A stretch of 64,000 nucleotides of DNA from positions 1-64,000 of the forward strand of contig NZ_BAPV01000001.1 in assembly GCF_025995175.1 (NCBI RefSeq). The letters run 5' to 3'. Below, in pieces: positions 33,602 through 42,600 of this stretch (within the stretch, counting starts at the first letter, position 1; every line of letters starts with the position of its first letter). The translations under genes were made by a program, and so were the position numbers. Below the pieces are notes generated by a model. The model was not told where the DNA came from. It saw only the letters and a program-made list of their open reading frames with translations, and ran no database searches. Origin of the DNA: Asaia krungthepensis NRIC 0535 (GTDB taxonomy: Bacteria; Pseudomonadota; Alphaproteobacteria; Acetobacterales; Acetobacteraceae).

Positions 33602-36031
33602 TCAGAACTCGGTACTGACAGTTCCGAAGAACTGCTTGGGAGATCCGCGTTCGAGAGACTGGTAATCACCGGATATCGGGTTGCCGTTCTCTCCCATCAT
33701 CGAGATATATTTGGAATTCAGAAGATTATAGACGTTGAAGTCGATCGTGATGTTTTTGGCGAAGCCGTAATTGCCCACATTGTATCTGGCCCCCGCACTG
33801 GTGAGCCAGTAGCCCGGCACTGAGGTATCATTCGTATAGCTGAAATACCGTTTTGAATAGTAATGGACGTCGAAATGCGTTTCGAGTCCCTTCCAGCGAT
33901 AGGACAGATTCGCTTTGTACATGAACTGAGGATAGTTCACGACCTTCTTGCCTTTGGTGAAATAGACACCATCGGCGGTGGTGATGTTCCCCCCATAGGT
34001 CGAATGATTGTAACTGACGCTGTTGTACAGGGCGAGGCCCTTGATGGGCGTCAGCGTTACGGCGGCATCCACTCCATTCGTATGGACGCTGGTCTGGGCC
34101 ACGCTCGATACGGGGTTTGTGATTGTGCCTTCCGTCGCTGCCTGCAAGCGATGATTGGCATCGGCGTGATACCCTGCGAGGCTCGCCTGCACATATTTGT
34201 CGGTGTAGCGATATCCGACGGCATAAACCCAGTCGCGCTCGGGTTTGACGGTCTGACGAAGTTGCTGGAACGTGGCCTGGTCCTGCACTGACCACAGCGC
34301 GTTACCCACGCCGTTGGGGAGCACCTGATAGCTGCGCATGTTCTCGGCGAGATCGAAGTAGAATTCGTGATGCGGCAGAAAATGCCAGCTGCCGCCGACA
34401 TGAGGCAGGAACGCCGAGGAGGCGGTCATGCTGCCATTAGGGAGGGCATCGGCGCCGGTATAATCCGGATTATTGTAATTCGCCCCGCCAGCCGTGGTCG
34501 ACAGCATCGATTTGAATCCGGCCGTCAGACGCAGATTATCGAGCGGGCGCCACGTATCCTCGAGATGATAGGTGAAGGTGTTGGTATGCCAGACAAATCC
34601 GTAGCCCTGCAGGAAAGCCGGACCGTAAGTGTCGTAGGGCCCGACTGTCTTGAGCGGCGAACCCGTTCCGAGGAGCGGTTCGTTGTACCAGAACAGATCG
34701 GCCTGCTGGTTGTTGTTTTCGAACCAGACTCCCGTGTCGATCGTATGCCTGGCGATCCGGTAATTCAGAGCTGTTGTGAATCCGTAACGTTCCTGCCGGG
34801 TCTGCCAGACTTCCTCGGAAAAGGGAGCCCCTGTGCCCGCCGACGGTGTGCTGTAATCGGAATAGGTGTAGTAGCCCGTCTGGCTGGTGCCATAGAGCGT
34901 GGATTTCCAGCGCAGATGATCGGTGAGGGCCAGATCCATGTTGAGGCCACCGGTGTAATCCACCTCGGCCTGACCGCCGTCATAGAGATAGGGCTCATCA
35001 CCATTGGCGATAATGGCGTCCGAAGTGGGCAGGGAAACCGCACCTGAGGCATAGGCCGTCGCCAGAGCGTAATTCGGATAGAGATGCGGCACCCGCCATC
35101 CCAGCGTGTTCAGCATGGCCAGCGACGTATCCTGATAGCCCCATTCCTGAAGATCGCTCCAGTTGAAGAAAGCCTTGATCACACTGTCATGGCCGACAGG
35201 CTGAACGACTTTAGCGTCGACCTGCTGCTGGAACTGGGTGCCCCCACCCATCCATTTACCTTCCTCGCTGCGCGAATAGGCCACGAAGGCCTTCGTGCCA
35301 CTCGGGTTGAGCACACCCGAATCCCCGCGAATATAGGTGCGGTAGGAGCTGTACGTGCCGAAGCCCTGTGAAATCTTGCCCCCCATTTTATCCTTGGGGT
35401 CCGTCGTTTCGAATTCCAGCGTTCCCCCCAGCGTGGAGGTTGAGGGGACATTGACCCCGCCCGGCCCTTCGGAGAGCACCGAGCGTTCGATATCGTCGGA
35501 AATCGATGCCTGGATGACATTCAGGCCATTATTGCTTTCATAGGTCTGGTCGTTCAGCGGAATGCCATCCAGTGTCACGCCGAGCTGATCCATGAAAAAG
35601 CCGCGCACATAGATGCTCGATCCCCAGGTATCGATGCCGAGAGGATCCGTGGAACTGAAGCTCACACCGGGCAGACGATCGACAGCCTTGAGGACGCTGG
35701 TTCCCGGGGTGAACTGTGCCATGACGGCTTTGGAAATCACGTTGTCCGCGCCGCGTGAGGCAACGCGGCTGGCACTGATCGTCATGGTCTCGTTACCTCC
35801 TGAGCGGGAGGCACGCGCCGGATTGCGTTTTCCGGGAGATGTGCGGGGCGAGGCGGGGTGCGCCCGATGGGAAGAAATCTTTTGGCCGTAATGCGCAGCA
35901 CCCTGAGGAGCGGCAACACCGGGACGCGGGAAAACGGCCAGAAGCGCCGAAGCACAGAGCAGGATGCGAAGGGAGACGGGCTGACCGCAACATCGCGAAC
36001 CAAATCGGGTGGGGCGGGTTATTTTGACCAT
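33602..36031 (-). CDS. TonB-dependent receptor upstream of the amine dehydrogenase operon
   Basis: The 809-residue receptor has a signal sequence (hydrophobic core about 19-36), a basic linker, a plug (about 85-205: TPGTSVLKAVDRLPGVSF, SIYVRGFFMDQLGVTLDG, SDDIERSVLSEGPGGVNVPS) and a barrel ending in F. The final barrel strings (FNVYNLLNSKYIS) are standard. It lies 109 bp before the large-subunit gene on the same strand and no terminator is evident between them, so it may be co-transcribed. It might import an amine-bearing substrate or a metal needed by the pathway; the substrate is not evident. Confidence 0.9.
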   Translation of the reverse strand: MVKITRPTRFGSRCCGQPVSLRILLCASALLAVFPRPGVAAPQGAAHYGQKISSHRAHPASPRTSPGKRNPARASRSGGNETMTISASRVASRGADNVISKAVMAQFTPGTSVLKAVDRLPGVSFSSTDPLGIDTWGSSIYVRGFFMDQLGVTLDGIPLNDQTYESNNGLNVIQASISDDIERSVLSEGPGGVNVPSTSTLGGTLEFETTDPKDKMGGKISQGFGTYSSYRTYIRGDSGVLNPSGTKAFVAYSRSEEGKWMGGGTQFQQQVDAKVVQPVGHDSVIKAFFNWSDLQEWGYQDTSLAMLNTLGWRVPHLYPNYALATAYASGAVSLPTSDAIIANGDEPYLYDGGQAEVDYTGGLNMDLALTDHLRWKSTLYGTSQTGYYTYSDYSTPSAGTGAPFSEEVWQTRQERYGFTTALNYRIARHTIDTGVWFENNNQQADLFWYNEPLLGTGSPLKTVGPYDTYGPAFLQGYGFVWHTNTFTYHLEDTWRPLDNLRLTAGFKSMLSTTAGGANYNNPDYTGADALPNGSMTASSAFLPHVGGSWHFLPHHEFYFDLAENMRSYQVLPNGVGNALWSVQDQATFQQLRQTVKPERDWVYAVGYRYTDKYVQASLAGYHADANHRLQAATEGTITNPVSSVAQTSVHTNGVDAAVTLTPIKGLALYNSVSYNHSTYGGNITTADGVYFTKGKKVVNYPQFMYKANLSYRWKGLETHFDVHYYSKRYFSYTNDTSVPGYWLTSAGARYNVGNYGFAKNITIDFNVYNLLNSKYISMMGENGNPISGDYQSLERGSPKQFFGTVSTEF

Positions 36032-36295
36032 TTCCGTTCCATTTTGTTTGGCGTTCGTAACAATCCGAGCGTATCCGCTCCAGCCAGCCTCCGAACGGGT
36101 GTTACAGAAAGGCCGCGCATGTCAGAGCACATTGATCTTGAAGATGCGGACAGGACCGGCGGCGTGCAGAAAACACCGTCCGGACATGCCGTCATCCTTT
36201 GTCAAACTCTATGTGCATAAAATCGCAGACGCAACGTTTTTGTGGAAATAATGGGCGAGGGAGCGATGCCCGATGAAATTCGGGCATTAACGATG
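36032..36295. promoter_or_regulatory. Region between the MocR-type regulator and the receptor/amine dehydrogenase operon
   Basis: No gene is seen. The gap should hold the promoter for the leftward receptor operon; on the minus strand a TTTGACA (about 36198-36204) could be a -35, but no clear -10 follows. A hairpin of ATGCCCGA/TCGGGCAT at 36266-36287 sits just after the regulator's stop and may be its terminator, though without a T-run. Confidence 0.4.
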
Positions 36296-37717
36296 TCATG
36301 CAGGGGCTGATCGGGGTGAATTCTGTGCGGCCCATTGCGTGAGGAAATCGAAAACTTCGGGCCTGTCGCAATGGGTTATGTTGAACCTCAGCCACGGCGA
36401 CGGCGTGCTGTCGGGCGAAAAATACCCCCCGGGAGCGAGGAGGAGATTGGCGCGCGCCGCATCGCGGGTAAGTTGATGCACATCGCGATCCTGGGCGAAT
36501 CGCATCCACAGGAACATACCGCCATCTGGTTTGCAGAACGGTGTCAGCCCGCTGCGCGCAAAGCGCCTGAGCGTTCTGGCTTGCAGGAGGGAAAGCTTTT
36601 CCCGGAGCCGTGCAAGATGCAGGCGATAACGGCCATCGGCGAGAATGTGATGCACGATTGCTTCGGAGATATGGGCGCTCGTAAGGCTGCTTGCCATTTT
36701 GAGCTTGAGGATATGACGCGCCGTCGCGGCACCGGTGGCGACATATCCCACACGCAATCCGGGCGATATGGTTTTTGAGAAACTGCTGATCCGGATGACA
36801 TGATCGAGCTGGCCCAGATAGGCCAGCGTCGGGCTGGTATCGGGTGCCAGATCGCCAAAGATATCATCCTCGATCAACAGGATTCCATGGGCCTCGGCGA
36901 TGCGGAGTAATTTATGCAGGACAGGCGCCGAGCAGGAAGTCCCGGTCGGATTATGGAGCCGCGTGTTGAGCACGAAGGCTTTCGGCTGTTTTTCGCGCAA
37001 CAATCTCTCGAAGCTTTCGAGGCAGGGACCGTCTTTCAGCCGGGGAACCCCATGAAGCGTCAGGCCCAGCGCCCTCAGAGCAGGAAAGAGATTGCAGTAG
37101 CCAGGATCCTCCACAAGAATGGTATCTCCGGGGCGGGTCAGGCTGCGAATTGAGAGTTCCAGAGCCTGACTGGCTCCATGGGTGAGAATTATTCCGCTGC
37201 GCGGGCAGTTTATTCCCTGACGCGCAAGGCTGAGTGCGATTTGTTCGCGCAGCCCGTCATGACCATAGGGATTGCCATAACCCATACCCGGTATGTCTGC
37301 GTGGCGGCCCAGGCTGTTGAGCGCCTGACGAATGCCCGAGCCCATAAGGCAGGGTTCCGGCAGCCAGCCGCAACCTGCCTGGATTGTCCGGGCGTCGCCC
37401 TCATAGGCACGCTGTAACAGCCATAATGAATCGACTGAAGGAAGAGGGCTCACTGCCTCCTTCCGGGTCTCTTCCACACGCGGTTCATGGGTGACGAAAT
37501 AGCCACTGGCGCGACGGGCCTGTAAGAGCCCTTCTGCGACGAGCCGGTTATACGCATTCGAGACGGTGAGGGGGCTAGTGGCACTTTGCGTCGCTAATTT
37601 TCTGATGGAGGGCAGTTTCGTGCCATCCGGCCATGTGCCTCCTAGAATGCGTTCGCGTATCTGATCGACAATCTGCGCGACAAGTGGCTGCGCTGAGGCG
37701 TGGTCGAGCCTGATCAT
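36296..37717 (-). CDS. MocR-type regulator (GntR winged helix fused to class I aminotransferase domain)
   Basis: The 473-residue protein has an N-terminal GntR DNA-binding domain (about 1-75: PLVAQIVDQIRERILGGTWP, KLPSIRKLATQSATSPLTVS) joined to a fold-type I PLP domain with ILTHGASQALELSIRSL, ILVEDPGYCN, LIEDDIFGDL and the PLP-lysine string SFSKTISPGLRVGY. MocR proteins such as GabR, PdxR and TauR sense PLP plus an amine/amino acid and control divergent genes. Here the divergent operon at 37946 encodes an aminotransferase pathway, a classic layout. The ATG at 37715-37717 starts the wHTH; a longer frame is not supported. Confidence 0.92.
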   Translation of the reverse strand: MIRLDHASAQPLVAQIVDQIRERILGGTWPDGTKLPSIRKLATQSATSPLTVSNAYNRLVAEGLLQARRASGYFVTHEPRVEETRKEAVSPLPSVDSLWLLQRAYEGDARTIQAGCGWLPEPCLMGSGIRQALNSLGRHADIPGMGYGNPYGHDGLREQIALSLARQGINCPRSGIILTHGASQALELSIRSLTRPGDTILVEDPGYCNLFPALRALGLTLHGVPRLKDGPCLESFERLLREKQPKAFVLNTRLHNPTGTSCSAPVLHKLLRIAEAHGILLIEDDIFGDLAPDTSPTLAYLGQLDHVIRISSFSKTISPGLRVGYVATGAATARHILKLKMASSLTSAHISEAIVHHILADGRYRLHLARLREKLSLLQARTLRRFARSGLTPFCKPDGGMFLWMRFAQDRDVHQLTRDAARANLLLAPGGYFSPDSTPSPWLRFNITHCDRPEVFDFLTQWAAQNSPRSAPA

Positions 37718-37945
37718 CAAACGTCGCTTCCGTCTGAAAAATGCCGGGGGTATTTCGGCAGGGACTACAAAATCTCTCTGACAGCCCGGGAGTGTATCGC
37801 TCCGTGCAGCAATACGGATCCGTTTGGCCAGAACCGAACTGTATATAGACAACGTCATTTCGCAATTGGAATAGTGTGGGCATCACGGAATTCTCGCATG
37901 ACGGCTTTGGCTTGCCGAAGCGTCGCGACACAGGAAAGCCGCATC
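37718..37945. promoter_or_regulatory. Divergent control region of the MocR regulator and the amine catabolic operon
   Basis: This 228-bp gap is the expected MocR binding site. It contains an AT-rich core TGTATATAGACAAC (about 37840-37853) and a nearby GCAATTGGAATAG. I could not identify the direct repeats that such regulators normally bind with certainty. Confidence 0.4.
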
Positions 37946-39298
37946 ATGGGATCCTCTCCCTCGGAATTCGACCCGGCGCGCAGCCTGGCCACGGGCACGT
38001 ACTGGATGCCGTTCACGGCCAATCGGCGCGTCAGGAAAGACCCGCAATCGCGCCTTATTGTTTCGGCCAAAGGCAGTTACTGCCACACGCAGGATGGCAG
38101 TGCGCTGTTCGATACTCTCTCGGGCCTGTGGTGCACGCCGCTCGGTCACGGCCATCCACGGATTGTGGCAGCCCTGCAGGAACAGGCGCAGACGCTGGAT
38201 TACTGTACGGGGTTCCAGATGACCAACCCGGCGACAGTCCGGCTGGCCGACCGGATCGCTGCCCTGGCGCCCGAGGAGCTCGATCATGTGTTCTTCACCA
38301 ATTCCGGGTCGGAAGCGGTCGATACGGCACTCAAGATCGCGCTGGGCTATCATCGTCTGCGCGGCGAGGCTGGCAGGTTCCGTATGATCGGGCGCGAGCG
38401 GGGCTATCACGGTGTTGGTTTCGGTGGCTTGTCCGTCGGGGGGATTGTTCCCAACCGCAAGATGTTCGCTGCAGGAATGCTCAATGGCGTTGACCATTTG
38501 CGGCACACCCACGATCCGGCCGGGGCTGCCTTTTCGCGGGGACAGCCAGCGGAAGGGGCCGACAGGGCCGATGATCTGGAGAGGCTCGTGGGCCTTCACG
38601 ATGCCGGCACGATCGGCGCGGTGATTGTCGAGCCCGTGCAGGGATCGACCGGTGTCATCGTGCCGCCGCTCGGTTATCTGCACCGCCTGCGCGACATCTG
38701 CACAAGGCACGGCATCCTGCTGATTTTCGATGAGGTGATCACGGGATTCGGTCGTCTTGGCGCCCCCTTTGCTGCCCAGCGCTTCGGCGTTGTGCCGGAC
38801 ATGATCACCTTTGCCAAAGCCGTGACCAATGGTGTCGTGCCGATGGGAGGTGTGCTGGTTCGCCATGATATTTATGAGACGTTCATGACCGGTCCGGAAA
38901 ACGCCATCGAGTTTGCTCATGGCTATACCTATTCCGGTCATCCTCTCGCCGCGGCAGTAGGCAATGCCGTGCTCGATATCGTCGAGGATGAGGATCTCTT
39001 TACGCGTGCTCTTTCTCTGGAGCCGGTGCTGGAGGAGGCAGTGCATCATCTGGATCGCGCACCGGGTATCCTCGATATCCGCAATATCGGTCTTGCGGCG
39101 GCCATCGACATTGAGCCTGATCCTCGCGCCCCCGGCGCGCGGGGTCTGGAGATTTTTGATCTGGGGTTGAAGAACAATCTGCTCCTGCGATGCACAGGCG
39201 ACACGGTCTCGCTTGCCCCTCCGTTCATCTCAACGCCTCAGGAACTGCGCGACATGGTCGGCATTCTGGGGCGTCTGATCGCGACAGTCACACGCTGA
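37946..39298 (+). CDS. Class III omega-aminotransferase (beta-alanine/diamine:pyruvate type)
   Basis: The 450-residue PLP enzyme transfers an amino group from an omega-amino acid or amine to pyruvate. Its sequence follows the beta-alanine:pyruvate family: TYWMPFTANRR near the start, FFTNSGSEAVDTALK, RERGYHGVGFGGLSVGG, EPVQGSTGVIVPP, FDEVITGFGR (D262) and the PLP-lysine K291 in FAKAVTNGVVPMG. The ATG at 37946 follows AGGAAA and homology starts there. It leads a rightward operon whose later genes (permease, aldehyde dehydrogenase, FAD oxidoreductase) can import the amine and oxidise the resulting semialdehyde. Confidence 0.93.
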   Translation: MGSSPSEFDPARSLATGTYWMPFTANRRVRKDPQSRLIVSAKGSYCHTQDGSALFDTLSGLWCTPLGHGHPRIVAALQEQAQTLDYCTGFQMTNPATVRLADRIAALAPEELDHVFFTNSGSEAVDTALKIALGYHRLRGEAGRFRMIGRERGYHGVGFGGLSVGGIVPNRKMFAAGMLNGVDHLRHTHDPAGAAFSRGQPAEGADRADDLERLVGLHDAGTIGAVIVEPVQGSTGVIVPPLGYLHRLRDICTRHGILLIFDEVITGFGRLGAPFAAQRFGVVPDMITFAKAVTNGVVPMGGVLVRHDIYETFMTGPENAIEFAHGYTYSGHPLAAAVGNAVLDIVEDEDLFTRALSLEPVLEEAVHHLDRAPGILDIRNIGLAAAIDIEPDPRAPGARGLEIFDLGLKNNLLLRCTGDTVSLAPPFISTPQELRDMVGILGRLIATVTR

Positions 39299-39335
39299 TC
39301 TTCCTGCACGCTGTTCATTTATCAAGGAATTCGTC

Positions 39336-39743
39336 ATGCCACTGCTCCATTTTCACCTGATCGAAGGACGCTCCCCGGGCCAGATCAGGGAATTGCTGGA
39401 TTCGGCGCACGAGGCGATGCTCGAGGCCTTTGAGGTTCCGCGCAGAGATCGTTATCAAATTGTAACGGAACACAAGCCGTCTCATCTGATCATGGAAGAT
39501 ACCGGTCTGGATATTCCACGCACGAAATCCATGATTCTCGTGCAGATGTTCAGTCGCCCCCGTGGAGAGCAGGCTGTCGAGCATTTTTATCGTCTGCTCA
39601 CAGCGCGTCTCGAGAGGGATTGTGGCATCCTCCCATCCGATGTCATGATTTCAGTGGTTGAAAACGGGGATGCCCACTGGTCGTTCGGCTTCGGTCGAGC
39701 CCAGTTTCTGACCGGAGAGCTCCCGCTTCCGGTAGAAGTCTGA
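39336..39743 (+). CDS. Tautomerase-superfamily protein
   Basis: The 135-residue protein has Pro as its second residue (MPLLHFHLIEGR); after Met removal this becomes the N-terminal Pro that acts as the catalytic base in 4-oxalocrotonate tautomerase and its long-chain relatives. Later blocks (RYQIVTEHKPSHLIMEDTGL, ENGDAHWSFGFGRAQFLTGE) match the longer 4-OT/MSAD-like tautomerase proteins. It sits between the aminotransferase and the permease gene, so it could isomerise an unsaturated or enolic intermediate of the pathway; its exact substrate is unknown. Confidence 0.85.
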   Translation: MPLLHFHLIEGRSPGQIRELLDSAHEAMLEAFEVPRRDRYQIVTEHKPSHLIMEDTGLDIPRTKSMILVQMFSRPRGEQAVEHFYRLLTARLERDCGILPSDVMISVVENGDAHWSFGFGRAQFLTGELPLPVEV

Positions 39744-39779
39744 CCGAATCCGGAACATTCCGGACATGAAGGATCGTGC

Positions 39780-41108
39780 ATGACAGAAAACGCGCTCGCC
39801 CGCAGTCTGCGCCTACGCCATATCGCCATGATCTCGATAGGAGGTGTTGTCGGTGCCGGTTTCTTCATAGGGGCCTCGACGCCGATCTCGGTTGCAGGAC
39901 CGGGAGCGCTCCTGTCCTACGCTCTGGCCGGGTTGATGACCTTTCTGGTCAATCTGATGCTGCGCGACATAGCGCTGCGCGCCCCCGGACATGGGTCGTT
40001 CGTCAACCAAATCCGCCATGCGCTCGGTGGGCATGCCGGTTTCATGACCGGGTGGACCTACTGGCTTGTCTGGGTCACGACTCTTGCCATCGAGATCATG
40101 GCCGCGGCTGCCTTGCTGGCCCCATTGGTCCATCTGCCCTTCGGTGCGGTGGAGGTCATCATTCTCACGACCATGACGGCGGCCAATCTCATGGCGGTCC
40201 AGGCCTATGGCGAGATGGAATACTGGTTTGCGATGCTCAAGATCGCGGCTATTGCGCTTTTCATCATGATCGGGCTTGCAGCTGTTTTTCATGGTGACGG
40301 GGCAATCCATCAGAGTTTCGCAAGCCCCGCAGGTCTTGTCCCACATGGCTGGATGGCCCTGCTCGCAGTTATTCCTGCCATCGTGTTCTCGATGTCCGGC
40401 AGCGAGGTCGTGACGATTGCCGCGCTCGAATCCGATGCCCCCGATCGCAATATCGCCAAGGCGACACGGGCCGTCGCCCTGCGGGTCGTCGGCTTCTACC
40501 TCTGTTCCGTGGCGCTCATTCTCTGTCTTGTGCCCTGGTCGCAGATTGTGCCGGGTGAGTCGCCTTTCCTGCTCGTGCTCAACCGTCTGCATGTCCCCTT
40601 CGCAAGTGCCGCCATGGAGGTCGTGATCGTTTCGGCCATGCTCTCCACGCTCAATTCAGGGCTCTATGCAACGTCGCGCGTCTTATTCGAATTGGCGGAT
40701 GTCGATGACGCGCCGGCACAGTTCATGCGTCTTGACCCCAGAACACAGGCGCCACGCATTGCCGTGCTGTTCAGCGCGGCGGCGGCGCTCGCCATTTCTG
40801 CCATCGCCATTGCCTCGCCCAATACTGTTTTTGCCTTTCTGCTCAGCGCAACCGGCGCGCTGATCATTTTCCATAATGCCCTGATCGTTCTGACACGGAT
40901 CCGTTTATGCGGAATGGGGGCGACGCCTCTCCTGACCCTTGTCCTGCTGATGGGGGCACTCGTTGCGATGGCGATGGTCGCCCATACGCGACATGAACTC
41001 GCTCTCAGCACGGTCACGATGATGCTGACGGGATGCGTCGCACTGCTGCGTCATCTCATGGGCAGGGCCCCAAGGCGTGTCTGTTCCCTGTCCCGACCGG
41101 GACGTTGA
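39780..41108 (+). CDS. APC-family amino acid/amine permease
   Basis: The 442-residue membrane protein has about twelve hydrophobic helices and the APC opening ISIGGVVGAGFFIGAS (unwound helix 1 with the GxG substrate site), followed by the helix 3 region NQIRHALGGHAGFMTGWTYW. The wording is that of the AAT subfamily (GabP, aromatic or branched amino acid permeases). It most likely brings in the substrate of the neighbouring aminotransferase. Substrate specificity is inferred from context only. Confidence 0.9.
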   Translation: MTENALARSLRLRHIAMISIGGVVGAGFFIGASTPISVAGPGALLSYALAGLMTFLVNLMLRDIALRAPGHGSFVNQIRHALGGHAGFMTGWTYWLVWVTTLAIEIMAAAALLAPLVHLPFGAVEVIILTTMTAANLMAVQAYGEMEYWFAMLKIAAIALFIMIGLAAVFHGDGAIHQSFASPAGLVPHGWMALLAVIPAIVFSMSGSEVVTIAALESDAPDRNIAKATRAVALRVVGFYLCSVALILCLVPWSQIVPGESPFLLVLNRLHVPFASAAMEVVIVSAMLSTLNSGLYATSRVLFELADVDDAPAQFMRLDPRTQAPRIAVLFSAAAALAISAIAIASPNTVFAFLLSATGALIIFHNALIVLTRIRLCGMGATPLLTLVLLMGALVAMAMVAHTRHELALSTVTMMLTGCVALLRHLMGRAPRRVCSLSRPGR

Positions 41109-41150
41109 TTTCTCCCATCGCTCTCACCGCTTGCAGGATTGTCGTTTTCC

Positions 41151-42578
41151 ATGTCCCACGCTCTCGAATTCTACATCAATGGTCACTGGGTCGCTCCGCA
41201 TGGCGCAACCCGCATTGATGTGATCAATCCCGCAAACGAGCAGCCCTGTGCCAGAATTGCCCTGGGCGATGACATCGATGTCGAGCGTGCCGTCTCTGCG
41301 GCCAAGGCGGCTTTCGCCGCATGGTCGGGTTCATCCCGTGAGGAGCGTCTGACTGTGCTCGAGCGTATCCTCGCCGTGTACAAGCGACGCAGCGAGAACA
41401 TGGCGCAGGCGATCTCGCTTGAAATGGGGTCGCCAATTGCGCGGGCGCGTGACAGCCAGAGCTGGGCAGGGCTCGCGCATCTGGAAGAAATGATCAAGGT
41501 CCTGCGCGACTTCTCCTTCGAGGGGCCGGAGGGGGATGTCTACATCACGCGAGAGGCGGTAGGGGTGTGCGGCCTGATCACGCCGTGGAACTGGCCGATG
41601 AACCAGATCATGTGCAAGGTGGCTCCGGCGCTGGCAGCGGGCTGCACCATGGTGCTGAAGCCAAGCGAAGTGGCGCCCCTCAGTGCGCTGGTCTTTGCCG
41701 AGATCCTGCACGAAGCCGGGGTACCGGCTGGTGTCTTCAATCTCGTCAATGGAGACGGGCCGGGCGTCGGGGCCACACTGGCGGCGCATCCCGATATAGC
41801 CATGATCTCGATCACGGGGTCGACCCGAGCCGGGTCGGCTGTTGCAAAGCTCGCCGCCGATACGGTCAAGCGTGTGCATCAGGAACTGGGCGGTAAATCC
41901 GCCAATATCATCCTGCCCGATGCAGACCTGGCCGAGGCTGTGCAGCGTGGGGTGCGTGGCTGCCTGAGCAATTCCGGACAGTCCTGCGATGCACCGACCC
42001 GCATGCTTGTGCCGCGCGCACAAATGAAGGAAGCCATGGCGCTGGCCGCCCAGACGGTGTCCTCCCTGCGCATGGGCTCTCCCGCTGACGAGGATACCCA
42101 GCTGGGGCCGGTTGTCAGCAAGATCCAGTATGACCGCATCCAGGCCCTGATCGCCAGAGGGATCGATGACGGTGCGACGCTGGTGATCGGGGGACTGGGC
42201 AAACCGGAGGGGCTTGAAACCGGTTACTATGTCCGACCGACGGTCTTCGGGGAGGTCTCGCCCGATATGGCCATTGCACGTGAAGAGATCTTCGGGCCTG
42301 TGCTGTCGATCATCGCCTATGACGACGAGGAAGAGGCCGTCCATATCGCCAATGACACGGTGTATGGTCTGGCAGCCTATGTTCAGTCAGGCGATCTGGC
42401 CCATGCAAGAAAAGTGGCTCGCCGTCTGCGTGCGGGCAACGTGAACATCAACGGAGCGGACTGGACCGTTGCGGCGCCCTTTGGCGGCTTCGGCCAATCG
42501 GGAAATGGACGTGAATGCTCAATCTGGGGGCTGCACGATTTTCTCGAGATACGCGCGCTGATCGGTTATGGCGGCTGA
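41151..42578 (+). CDS. NAD(P)+-dependent aldehyde dehydrogenase
   Basis: The 475-residue enzyme oxidises an aldehyde to its acid. It contains TPWNWPMNQIMCKVAPALAAG, the LKPSE cofactor block, SITGSTRAG, the general base E245 in HQELGGKSA and the nucleophile C279 in NSGQSCDAPTR. The sequence fits the broad ALDH1/GABA- and aminobutyraldehyde-like group. The ATG at 41151 gives the typical N-terminus (ALEFYINGHWV). In this operon the likely substrate is the semialdehyde made by the transaminase or the FAD oxidoreductase. Confidence 0.92.
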   Translation: MSHALEFYINGHWVAPHGATRIDVINPANEQPCARIALGDDIDVERAVSAAKAAFAAWSGSSREERLTVLERILAVYKRRSENMAQAISLEMGSPIARARDSQSWAGLAHLEEMIKVLRDFSFEGPEGDVYITREAVGVCGLITPWNWPMNQIMCKVAPALAAGCTMVLKPSEVAPLSALVFAEILHEAGVPAGVFNLVNGDGPGVGATLAAHPDIAMISITGSTRAGSAVAKLAADTVKRVHQELGGKSANIILPDADLAEAVQRGVRGCLSNSGQSCDAPTRMLVPRAQMKEAMALAAQTVSSLRMGSPADEDTQLGPVVSKIQYDRIQALIARGIDDGATLVIGGLGKPEGLETGYYVRPTVFGEVSPDMAIAREEIFGPVLSIIAYDDEEEAVHIANDTVYGLAAYVQSGDLAHARKVARRLRAGNVNINGADWTVAAPFGGFGQSGNGRECSIWGLHDFLEIRALIGYGG

Positions 42579-42600
42579 GCCAGTCATGGGAGGGGCGAAC

